NCBI RefSeq assembly: GCF_015477605.1
Contig: NZ_JADLQX010000034.1
Location: 1 to 64,000, forward strand
Source of the DNA: Nocardia amamiensis
GTDB lineage: Bacteria > Actinomycetota > Actinomycetes > Mycobacteriales > Mycobacteriaceae
DNA length: 64,000 nucleotides
Direction: 5' to 3'
The translations under genes and the position numbers were made by a program. The notes under the pieces were generated by a model. It worked only from the letters and a program-made list of their open reading frames with translations. It did not search any database and was not told the DNA's origin. Each line of letters starts with the position of its first letter. Positions within the stretch are counted from its first letter, which is position 1. Below are positions 38,001 to 50,000 of the stretch, piece by piece.

Positions 38001-41000
38001 GGGACGAGAGTGGCAGCCTGCGCTATGTCGGCCGCGCCGACACCCAAGTGAAGGTCCGGGGCCTGCGGATCGAACTGGGCGACATCGAGGCAGCGCTCAT
38101 CGCGCACGAACAGGTGAGCACGGCCGTCGCGCAGGTACGCGCCGACGGTCGCGATGAGCGGCTGGTGGCCTATGTGGTCGCTGCAGAGACATTGGACCCC
38201 AAGCAGGTCCGGGCTTTCTTGCTGGACCGGCTCCCCGCCTACATGGTGCCGTCATCGGTGATCCGGATCGATTCGATCCCGCTCACCGCGAACGGCAAGG
38301 TCGACTATCGGACGCTGCCGGCACCGGACCCGAGCGATGACCAGACCGAGTACCGCGCTCCGCGAGGGCTCGTCGAGCAGACCATTGCGGCGGTCTTCGG
38401 CGAACTGTTCGACCGGCCGGAAATCGGCGCCGATGACAACTTCTTCGACCTGGGCGGCAATTCGCTCATCGCGACTCGCGCGCTGAGCCGCATCGGCGAG
38501 GTCGTCGACGTGTCCATCCCGGTCCGCGTCATCTTCGAGGCGCCGACCGTCGCCGACCTCGCCGAGCGCATCGCACGACTGCGCGCGGTGCCGAGCCTTC
38601 CCGCGCCGGTCCGGAAACAGCGCCCGGATCGGATTCCGCTGTCGCACGCGCAAACCCGGATGTGGTTCCTCAACCAATTCGATCCGGACGCGCCGGGATA
38701 CATCGTGCCGCTGGCGATTCGCCTCGAAGGCGTACTCGACCTGGCGGCACTGACTGCGGCCATCGGCGATGTCGTCGAGCGGCACGAGAGCCTGCGGACG
38801 GTGTATCCGGCCGTCGACGGCACGCCGGCCCAGGTGGTGCTGGACGCGGCCGATGTCCTCGCCATCTTCGATCTGACGCCGCAGCCGGTCGGTGAGCGAG
38901 AGCTGTCCCGGCTGCTGGCGGAGTTCTCCAGCGTCGGTTTCGACGTAGCGAAGAGCGTGCCGGTACGCATAGCGCTGTACCAGCTGTCGGACGAGGCGTG
39001 GACGGTCGCGTTGGCCGCGCATCACATCAGCTGCGACGGCTTTTCGGTAGCGCCCCTGGCGGCGGACCTGGTGACGGCCTATCGGGCGCGGTCGGGCGGA
39101 AACGCGCCGGACTGGGCGCCGCTTGCCGTGCAATTCGCCGATTACGCCCTCTGGCAGCGCGAGGTGCTCGGCTCGGCGGACGACCCGGCTTCGTACGTCG
39201 CCCGCGACATCGCCTATTGGCGAAACCAACTCGCCGGGATACCGGACCTGCTCGAGTTGCCGACCGACCGTCCGCGGCCGGTCGAGCAGACTCAGCGCGG
39301 CGCGGTGATCCATGTGGCGATCCCCGGTGAGCTGCAGGGCCGGGTCGAGGCGCTGGCGCGCCGAGCCGGAGCTACCCCGTTCATGGTGGTGCACACGGCG
39401 CTGGCGGTGTTGCTGTCGCGCCTGTCCGGCAGCGATGACGTCACCATCGGCGTGCCGCACGCGGGCCGGGGCGACCGGTCGCTGGACAACCTGGTCGGAA
39501 TGTTCGTCAACACCTTGGTGATGCGCACCCGGATCACCCTCGACCAGAACTTCCTGAGCCTGCTGGATCAGGTGCGGCGCACCGACATCGAGGCCTTCGA
39601 CCACGCCACCGTTCCGTTCGAGCAATTGGTGGACGCGCTGAACCCGGCGCGGTCGACCGCGCACACGCCGTTGTTCCAGGTGCTGCTCGCCTACCAGAAC
39701 ATGGCGCAGGCGCGCGTCGAACTTCCGGATCTCACCGTCGAGAGCGTGGACCCCGGCGAACGTGCCGCGATCTACGACCTGCTGCTCATGCTGACCGAAG
39801 GCCACGGCACGCACAACGAGCCGACCGGCATGACATTGCGCCTGACCTACGCCACGGACCTCTTCGACGAGGACTCCGTGCGGCGCTTCGCCGAGCGATT
39901 CATCCGCGTCCTGGACGCCGCCGCGACCGATGCCGAGTCGGCCATCGGTGCGATCGACCTGCTCGATGATGCCGAGCGTCACCAGGTGCTGGAGCGATGG
40001 AATGACACCGGAGGCTCCGCCGCACCCGGCCGGACGCTCGTGGACGCGTTCGACGAACAGGTCGCGCGCACTCCGGACAGTCCGGCGTTCTGCCTTCCCG
40101 GCGGAAGCGCGGTGACCTACCGGGACTTCGACGCGCAGGTCAATCGTCTGGCCCGATGGCTCATCGCGCGTGGCGCCGGACCGGAAACTATTGTGGCCGT
40201 GGCCATCCAAAGGTCAGCCGAGCTGATCACAGCGGTGTACGCGGTGGTGAAAGCGGGAGCCGCGTTCCTGCCCATCGACCCGGATCACCCGAGCGCACGG
40301 ATCGCGAACGTACTGAACACGGCACAGCCGCTGCTGGTGCTCACCACATCCGCCGATGGCGAGGCTCTGCCCGATACCTGCGCGTCGGTTGCGATCGATC
40401 AGCTGGACGTCGCCGCGCTGCCCGATGGACCGATCGCGGACGCGGAGCGGCGTGCGCCGCTGCGGCCGGACAACGTCGCCTACGTGCTGTTCACCTCCGG
40501 CTCCACCGGCGTTCCGAAGGGCGTCGCGCTGACCCACGCCGCGACTATGAGCCAGTTGGCGTGGGCGCAGCAGCAGTGGCCGCACGACGCCTCCGACACG
40601 GTGCTGCACAAGACTCCGATCACGTTCGACATCGCCGTGTGGGAATTGTTCTGGCCGTTGCAGACCGGCGCGAACATCGTCGTCGCCGAGCCCGGCGGGC
40701 ATCGGGATCCGGCGTATCTGGCCGACGTCATCGCGCGTCACCAGATCACCACGGTGCACTTCGTCCCGTCGATGCTCGACGTTCTCCTCGAGTCCATCGC
40801 CGCCCGGCTGTCGTCGGTGCGGCGGATATTCGTCGCGGGTGAGGCGCTGGCGCAGCGGACGGTCGACGCCGCCGCGCGAGTGTTCGGGAACGCGGACCTG
40901 GTGAACTGGTACGGACCGGCGGAAGCGGAGGTCGTCACGGCTCAGCGGTGCGAGCCCGGCGCGACAACCACGACGGTTCCGATCGGTGCACCGGCGTCCG

Positions 41001-44000
41001 GGATGAAGGTGTACGTCCTCGACTCGCGGTTGCGTCCGGTGCCGGTCGGTGTCGTCGGTGAGCTGTACGTTTCGGGCGTCCAGTTGGCGCGCGGTTACCA
41101 CGCGCGTGCCGACCTCACCTGCGGCGCCTTCGTCGCGCACCCGTTCGGCGCCGAGGGCGAGCGCCTCTACCGCACCGGCGACCTGGTCCGCTGGCGCGCG
41201 GCCGGCGAGCTGGAGTACCTGGGCCGCAGCGACTTCCAGGTGAAAGTGCGCGGCCAGCGGGTGGAACCGGGTGACATCGAAGCCGCACTGCATGCGATTC
41301 CGCAGGTCGCGCGCGCGGTGGCGATCGCGACGGCGGAACGGATCGTCGGCTACGTGACGCTGCGGCCGGGCGCGGTGATCGATGGCCGCGCGATACACGA
41401 GCAGCTCACCCACACGCTGCCGCCCTATCTGGTTCCCGATGGCGTCCACGTGCTCGATGCCATGCCGCTGAACGCGAACGGCAAGCTCGACCGCGCGGCA
41501 CTGCCACAGCCGGTGTTCGACAGCGGCGAGGAGTTCGTGCCGTCGCGAACCGAGCGGGAGGCGGTGCTCGCGCGTCTGGTCGCGGAGCTCACCGGCGCCG
41601 ATCGCGTGAGCGTTACCGCGAATGTCTTCAAAATCGGTGTCAATTCGCTCTCCGCGGCGCAGCTCGCGGCGCGTGCCCAGGCAGCCCTCGGCGTCAGCGT
41701 CGGAATCCGTGACATTTTCGACGCACCGACGATCGCCGGACTGGCCGAACGGATCGCGACGCGAACCCATTCCGCGGTCCTGCCGCTCACCCCACGGCCA
41801 CGGCCTGCGGCCATCCCGCTGGCGGCAGCGCAGCGACGGATGTGGTACCTCAACCAGCTCGACACCGACTCGGCGGCATACAACATCTGTTTCGCGGCGA
41901 GGTTGACCGGCCCGCTGGACATCGACGCACTGCAGGAGGCGTTCCGCTACGTGGTGACCCGGCATGAGCCGTTGCGGACCGTGTATCCGGCGGTCGACGG
42001 CGAACCGTGCCAGGTCGTGCAGGATGCCGCGGCGATGACCGCGGACGTGGTGCTCGACCCGGAGCCGGTCGGTGGCGAAACGGAACTGGCCGATCGGATC
42101 CACACTGCCGTCGCGACGGGATTCGACATCGCACATGCGGTGCCCGTGCGGGCGCGGCTGTATCGCACCGCGGCCGACGACCACGTGCTGGTGCTCGTGG
42201 TCCATCACATAGCGGCGGACGGCTCGTCGATGGCGCCGCTGGCCCGCGACGTGTTCGCCGCCTACCAGGCGCGGGTGAGTGGCCACGCACCGCAGTGTGA
42301 ACCGCTGGGCGTCCAGTACGCCGATTACGCGCTGTGGCAGCGGGAGATGCTGGGCTCCGAGGACGACCCGGCATCGCTGATCGCGCGCCAGATCCGGTAC
42401 TGGAGCGAGGCCCTCGGCGACGCGCCGGAACTGCTCGGCTTGCCGACGGACCGGCCGCGGCCCGCCACCATCTCGACAGCCGGCGGCAACGTCCGCTTCG
42501 AACTGCCCGCTCGGCTGCACGACGACATCGTGCGGCTGGCACACCGCGAGGGCGTCACCGTGTTCGTCGTGCTGCACGCGGCATTGGCGATTCTCCTGGC
42601 GCGCACCGCGCACAGCGACGACATCTCGGTGGGCACCCCCGTCGCCGGCCGCGGCAGGCCGGAGCTGGACGATCTGGTCGGCATGTTCGTCAACACGGTG
42701 GTGTTGCGCACCCGGGTCCACGACGACCGCTCGTTCCGCGAATTGCTGGCCGAGGTACGCGACGTCGACCTGGAAGCCCTCGCGCATGCGGACCTGCCCT
42801 ACGAACGACTGGTCGACGTCCTCGGCCGTCCGCGTTCGACGGCGTATTCGCCGCTGTACCAGGTGATGTTCGGGTTGCAGAACACCCGCCCGGCCCGGTT
42901 CGAGCTGCCCGGTGTCGGAGTCGAACTGCTCGATCCGGGTATCGCGCAGGCGAAGGCCGACCTCATGGTGTTGCTGACCGAGCGCGTGGATGGCGCTCGA
43001 CCCACTGGTATCGATGGCGAAATCATCTATGCCACCGACCTTTTCGTGGAATCAACCGCGACGTCGATAGCGCAGAGGTTCGTCCGCGTCCTCGAAGCGG
43101 TCACCTCCGATCCGGGCCGCCCGATCGGCGCGATCGGGCTGCTGAGTGCCGAGGAGACCGAGCAACTGGTCCCGGCGAAGGGCGGCGACGCCGCGCAGCC
43201 TTGCTTGCTGCCCGATCTGCTGGCCTCGGCCGTGGCGGCCGATCCCTCGGCGGTCGCCCTGATCGGCGAGGCCGAGACGCTCACCTACGGGGAACTCGAC
43301 CGTCGGGCCAACCGGCTCGCCCGTCAGCTGCTCGCTCGAGGTGCGCGGCCGGGAGTGTGCATCGCGCTGGCCGTGCCACGGTCGGTCGACTACCACGTCG
43401 CGATGTGGGCGATAGCGAAGACCGGCGCGACGTTCGTCCCAGTGGATCTGCGGTATCCGCTCGAGCGAATCGCGCACATGGTGCACGATTCCGGTGTCGA
43501 GGCCGGGATCACGCTCGCGGCCGCACGCGCGTCGCTGCCGGACGGCGTCGCATGGCTGGTGCTCGACGATCCGCATTCGGCCAACGAGATCGCCGCTGAA
43601 GCCGACCACTCGATCACGGACGCGGATCGTGGTCGCGCCCTGCGAGTTCAGGACGCGGCGTATGTGATCTATACGTCCGGATCGACTGGAACGCCGAAGG
43701 GCGTCGTGGTCACGCACGAGGGGTTGGCGAACTTCGCGGCCGAGCAGCGTGAGCGCTACCGGGTGGACGCCGCCTCGCGGGTGCTGCAGGTGGCCTCGCC
43801 CGCCTTCGACGCGGTCCTGCTGGAAGCGTTGATGGCGCATGCCGCCTGCGGGTCGTTGGTCGTGTCGCCACCGGAGGTGTTCGGCGGCCCCGACCTGGCC
43901 GAGTTGATCCGCAGGCATCAGGTGTCGCACGCGTTCCTGACACCGAGTGTGCTGGCGACAATGTCGCCTGCCGGTCTGGAGTCGGTGCGGATGCTGGCGG

Positions 44001-47000
44001 TCGGCGGCGAGATGGTGCCCGCGGACCTGATCGCCGCCTGGGCGCCGGGACGACAGCTGCACAACATCTACGGTCCGACCGAGACCACGATCGTGATCAC
44101 GATGAGTGACCCGGTGCGGCCTGGTGAACCGATCACGATCGGCGGTCCGATCCGGGGCGCGGAAGCGATTGTTCTGGACGCGCGGTTGCGTCCGGTGCCG
44201 ATTGGGGTCGCGGGAGAGCTGTACCTGTCGGGTGTTCAGCTGGCGCGGGGATACCTGAACCGGCGCGCCACGACGGCGGCCGCGTTCGTCGCGAATCCCT
44301 ACGGTGAGCCCGGTTCCCGGATGTATCGCACCGGCGACATCGTCCGCTGGAACGCGCGGTCTGCACTGGAATACGTCGGCCGCAGCGACTTCCAGGTCAA
44401 GATTCGCGGACAGCGCATCGAACTCGGCGAGATCGACGCCGCCCTGCTCACCCATCCGCGGGTGGCCGCCGCGGTGACCGTGAGCCGCCGCGGACCCGGC
44501 GGGCAGCCGGTGCTGGCCGCGTACATCGTGCCGGAACCGGGAACGGTCGTGGAACCGAGCGCCGTGCTCGATCACGTCGCCGCGGCTCTGCCCGCGCACA
44601 TGGTGCCGTCGACGGCCACCGTGCTCGACCGCATGCCGATCACCTCGACCGGCAAGGTGGATCGGAAAGCGCTGCCCGAACCGGTGTTCCAGCCCGCGGA
44701 AGACGATGCCGTCGCGGCGGAGACCGACCTGGAGCGTACGATCGCGGCCGCGTTCGCGGACGTGCTCGGCATCGCGTCGGTGGGGGTGACCACCTCGTTC
44801 TTCGCGCTCGGCGGTGATTCCATCCTGTCGATCCAGTTGGCGTCGCGGCTGAAGTCGGCCGGTGTCATCGTCACCGCCCGCGACATCTTCGAGCACAAGA
44901 CGGTTCGGGCACTGGCCGCCGTGGCCGGCGCCGCGGAACGGGTCGCGCTCGAGGAACTGGCCGGCGGCGGCGTGGGCGAAATCCCGTTCACCCCCGTCGT
45001 TTCCTGGTTCACCGAGCGGCTCGGGCCTGCACCGCGATTCGCCCAGTCGATGCTGGTGCGCTTGCCAGGTGACGCGTGCGTCGACGAGGTGACATCGACC
45101 GTGCAAGCCGTGCTCGATCAGCACGACATGCTGCGCTCGCGGCTGCGCGCACAACGGCTCGAGGTGCTGCCCGCGAGCACCGTCGACGCCGCTGATTCGG
45201 TGCTGACCCGCACCTTCCGCACGGACGAGGCGCCGGGCACCGACGCGTTCACCGCTGTACTGGAATCGGCGCTCGCCGAGGCCTCCGCCCGCCTCGACCC
45301 GGCGGAGGGCAGGATGGTGCAGGTCGTGTGCCTGCTTCCGGAATCGGGGGCGGACGCCGATGCCCGCGCTCTCATCGTGATCCACCACCTGGCTGTCGAC
45401 GCGGTGTCCTGGCGGATCTTGATCCCGGATTTCGCGGCTGCCTGGCAGCAGGTCACCCAGGGACGAGCGGTCGAGCTGCCCGCACCGGGCACCTCGATGC
45501 GGCGCTGGGCGCACGCGTTGGCCGACGCCGCCGCGGCCCGCGCCGATGAGCTCGAGCTGTGGCAGCGGATGAGCGGGGCGGACGATCCGCTGCTCGGCCG
45601 CGCGGCATTGGATCCCGCCGTCGACACCCAGTCGACCGTCCGTCATCTGACGGTGTCCCTCCCTGCGGACGTGACCTCGGCGTTGCTCGACGCGGTGCCC
45701 ACGGCGATCCGCGGCAGCGTCGACGACGCGCTGCTGGCCGGTCTGACCATGGCGCTGACGCGCTGGCGCAGTCGGCGTGGTATCGCGCACGCGGGCATGA
45801 AAGTCCTGTTGGAAGGCCATGGGCGCGCGGAGCAGATCGCCGAAGGAGCAGACCTGTCCCGCACGGTGGGCTGGTTCACCAACACCTACCCGGTTGCGCT
45901 CGATCTGAACGGCATCGCGGCGGCGGACCCGCGCGCGGCGGCGAAGTCCGTGAAAGACCAGCTGCGCGACATCCCCGACAAGGGGATCGGCTACGGTCTG
46001 CTGCGTTATCTGAACACCGAGACGGCCGACCGGCTTTCCGCGCTGCCGGAGCCGCAGATCAGCTTCAACAATCTGGGCCGCGTCGGCGTCGATCTCGCGT
46101 CACTGTCCGACCTCGCGTGGATTCCGACCGACGAGCAGTTCGACCGGCGTGCCGCGTTCGATCCGGACATGCCCGCGGCAGCGGTGGTCACGATCGATGT
46201 GAACGTCGTGGATACGGCGGCCGGACCGCAGCTGTCGGCGCACGTCGGATTCGCCTCGCGGTTGCTCGATCACGACGAGGTAGCCGAACTCGTCGACGAG
46301 TGGGTCGACGCCGTCACCGGGATCGCCGCCGCGGCCCGGGCGGACGACGACTGGGGATTCTCCCGGTCCGACGTGCCGCTCGTCGACGTCACGCAGTCCG
46401 ACCTGGACGCGTTCGCCGACCGGTACGGAACGCTGACCGACGTATGGTCACTGGCGCCGCTCCAGGCAGGACTGCTCTTCCACGCCGAACTCGCGGCAGG
46501 CGAAATCGACGTCTACACCGCGCAATCGGTGCTCGGCCTGTCCGGTGTGGTCGAGGAGGACCGGCTCGAACGGTCGGCGGCGGCGCTGCTCGCGCGGCAT
46601 ACCAACCTGCGCGCCGCCTTCGTCCGGACGGCCGACGGCGTTCCCGCGCAGGTCGTTCCGGCCGCGACCGCCGTGCCGTGGCGAAGAGTCGACCTGACCG
46701 GCAGCACGATGACGGCGGACGAGCTGATCGCCGCCGAGCGTGCGGTTCCATTCGATCCCGCCGATCCGCCGCTGCTGCGGTTCCTGCTCATCGTGGTGGC
46801 GCCACAGGACTACCGGCTGGTGCTGACCGCCCACCACTTGCTGCTGGACGGCTGGTCGCTGCCGCTGCTGTGGCGCGAGCTGATCGGCTTGTACGCCGTG
46901 GGCGCCCGGACCGACCTGTTGCCCGCCGCCGCGTCGTACCGCACGTATCTGGAGTGGCTGGATCGGCGTGAGTTGTCCACCGGCGTCGAGGTGTGGCGCG

Positions 47001-50000
47001 ACGTGCTGCGCGACTTCACCGAACCGACGCTGGTCGCCGATTCGCGCACCGATACGACGGTCGACATCCCGGTCGACCTGGAGGTCGTGCTCGATCGCGC
47101 CGTCACGGCCGAGCTGGTGGAGTTCGCTCGGGCAAGAGCGGTCACGATGGCGACGATGGTGCAGTTCGCCTGGGCAACGGTCCTGGGCAATCTGCTCGGC
47201 ACCGAACGCGTGGTGTTCGGTAGCACCGTCTCGGGCCGTCCCGCCGACCTGCCGGGCGTGGAGTCGATGATCGGCCTGTTCATCAACACGATTCCGGTCG
47301 CAGCGCAGGTACGCCGGGATTGGACCATCGAGGACGCGCTGAACCGGTTGCAGGCCGACAACACCCGCCTGCTCGACCACCACGACGTCGAACTGTCCCG
47401 CATCCTGGCGGCCGCGGGCACTGCCCAGCTGTTCGACACCCTGGTCGTCTTCGAGTCGTATCCGGTCGACAGCAGCGGACTGGGCGACGCGGATATCGAC
47501 GGTATGCGCGTGGTCTCGTCGGACGGAAGCGACGCAGCGCATTACCCGATCACCGTTCAGGCGCACCAAACCGACGAGTTGCACGTCAGGATCCGCTACC
47601 AGAGGGCCCGCATCGATGACCGGACGGCGTCGGGGCTGGCCGCGCGTTTGGAGACCGTGCTGCGCACCATCACGTCCGATCCGCGGTCGCGGCTGGGTAC
47701 GGTCGACCTGTTGTCCGCCGCCGAGCGGCGTGATCTGGTGCCCGCTTCGGGCGGCCGTGCCGAGGCACCGCGCGTGCTGGCGGAGTTGCTGTCCGCCGGT
47801 GTGACGGTGAATCCTGCTGCGCCAGCCGTCGTTGCGGGTGAGCGCACGCTGTCCTACGTCGAGTTGGACGCCTGGTCGAATCGTGTCGCGCGAGAGTTGA
47901 TCGACCGGGGTTTTGGTCCGGGCGATCAGGTCGCGTTGGCGATGGCCCGGTCGGTGGAATTCGTGGTCGGCATGTGGGCGGTGGCCAAGGCGGGCGCGGC
48001 ATTCCTCCCGATCGATCCGCGGAATCCGGCCGAGCGCGTCCTGCACATGGTGGCGGACGCCGAGGTGCGCGTCGCGCTCACGGTCGAGTCGTCCCGGAAG
48101 CTGCTGCCGGACTCGGTCCTGGCACTGGTTCTGGACGACCCGGACACCCAGAAGCCGATCGCGGCGCGATCGTCTACCGCGGTGACCGACGCGGAACGGG
48201 TACGGACTCCGCACGTCCGGGATACCGCCTACGTTCTCTACACCTCGGGGTCGACCGGAATGCCGAAGGGCGTCGCGGTAACTCATGAGGGCTTGGCTAA
48301 TTTCGCTGCGGTACAGCGTGATCGGTTCGGCGTCGCCAACGGCTCGCGAGTACTGCAAGCGGCTGCTCCGGGGTTCGACGTGGTGGTTCTCGAGGTCCTG
48401 CTGGCCCATGCGAACGGCGCTGTGCTGGTCCTGCCGCCCTCGGACCTGTTCGGCGGCCCGGAGTTCGCGGAATTGATTCGGGCGCAGCGCGTCTCGCACG
48501 CGTTCATCACACCGAGCGTGCTGGCGACGATGTCGCCCGATGGACTGGACTCGTTGCGGGTGCTGGTCGCCGGAGGCGAGGCGGTGACACCGGAAACGGT
48601 CGCCGTGTGGGCTCCGGGCAGGCAACTGCTGAACGGGTACGGGCCGACCGAAACCACCATCTTGGCTGGGATCAGTGAACCGCTGCACCCCGGTGAGGTC
48701 GTCACGATCGGCGGTCCGATCGGCGGCGTCGAGGCCGTCGTGTTGGACGCGTGGTTGCGGCCGGTACCGGTCGGCGTGGTGGGGGAGTTGTATCTCGCGG
48801 GTGTGCAACTGGCCCGCGGGTATGTGAACCGGCCCGCGGTGACGGCGGGTGCGTTCGTGGCGAATCCGTTCGGCGCGGCGGGCTCGCGCATGTACCGCAC
48901 CGGCGATCTCGCCCGCTGGACACCCGAGCACACCGTGGAATACCTCGGCCGCAGTGATTTCCAAGTCAAGATTCGCGGTCAACGCATCGAACTCGGTGAA
49001 ATCGAAACCGTCCTCGCCGGACATCCCGGCGTGGAACACGCCGTCGTCGTGTTGCGGAAGGACGAGCGCGGTATCGATCGGCTCGTCGGCTACCTCGTCG
49101 GCGACGAGGAGGTGGATCCGCACGAGGTCAGGAGCGCGGCGCGGCTGCGGTTGCCCGCGCACATGGTGCCCGACGCCTGCCTGGTGCTCGGCGAACTCCC
49201 GCTCACCAGGACGGGCAAGCTCGATCGGCTGGCGCTTCCCACACCGGAATTCTCCGAGGGCCGGGAGTGGATCGCGCCGCGGACCGAGGCCGAGCAACGC
49301 GTCGCCGACGTGTTCGCCGCTGTTCTGGGCGTCGAACGGGTCGGAGCGGCCGACAGCTTCTTCGACCTCGGCGGCAACTCGCTGTCGGCGACCCGGGTCA
49401 CCGCACAGCTGGGGACGGCGCTCGGCGTGAGCATCAGCGTCCGCGACCTGTTCGAAGCATCGACCGTCGCCGAGTTCGCCGCACGTCTGGCGAGTTTCGA
49501 GCGGCGGGCTCGGGCGCAGCTGCGGCCACGCACCCGGCCCGCTATGGTGCCCTTGTCGCTGGCACAGCAGCGGATGTGGTTCCTCAACCAGCTGGACACT
49601 TCGATCGGCGCGTACAACATTCCGCTGGTGATCCGGCTGAAGGGCGAGCTCGATCTCGACGCGTTGCAGCGCGCGTGCGAACTGGTCGTCGACCGGCACG
49701 AGTCGCTGCGGACCAAATTCCCGATGACCGACGGAAAACCGCATCAGGTCGCGGTCTCTGCCGGCGAGGTCGTGCCCGCACTCACGGCGGTCAGGATCGA
49801 CGAGGAGCAACTCCTGCCGCGGGCGGTCGCCGCGGTCTCGGCGAGCTTCGACGTGACACAGGCGCCCCCGCTGCGCATGGAGCTGTTCCAACTCGATGCC
49901 ACCGAGCACGTTCTGGTGATCGCCGTGCACCACATCTGCGCCGACGGACAGTCCATGATGCCGCTCGCGCGGGACGTGGCGCTGGCCTACCAGGCGAGCA

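Noticed and set aside
32864..38107. Very long open frame on the bottom strand (about 1,750 codons) opposite NRPS-2
   Set aside because: It mirrors the NRPS coding frame in high-GC DNA, has Arg/His/Gly/Pro-rich low-complexity composition and no recognisable domain.
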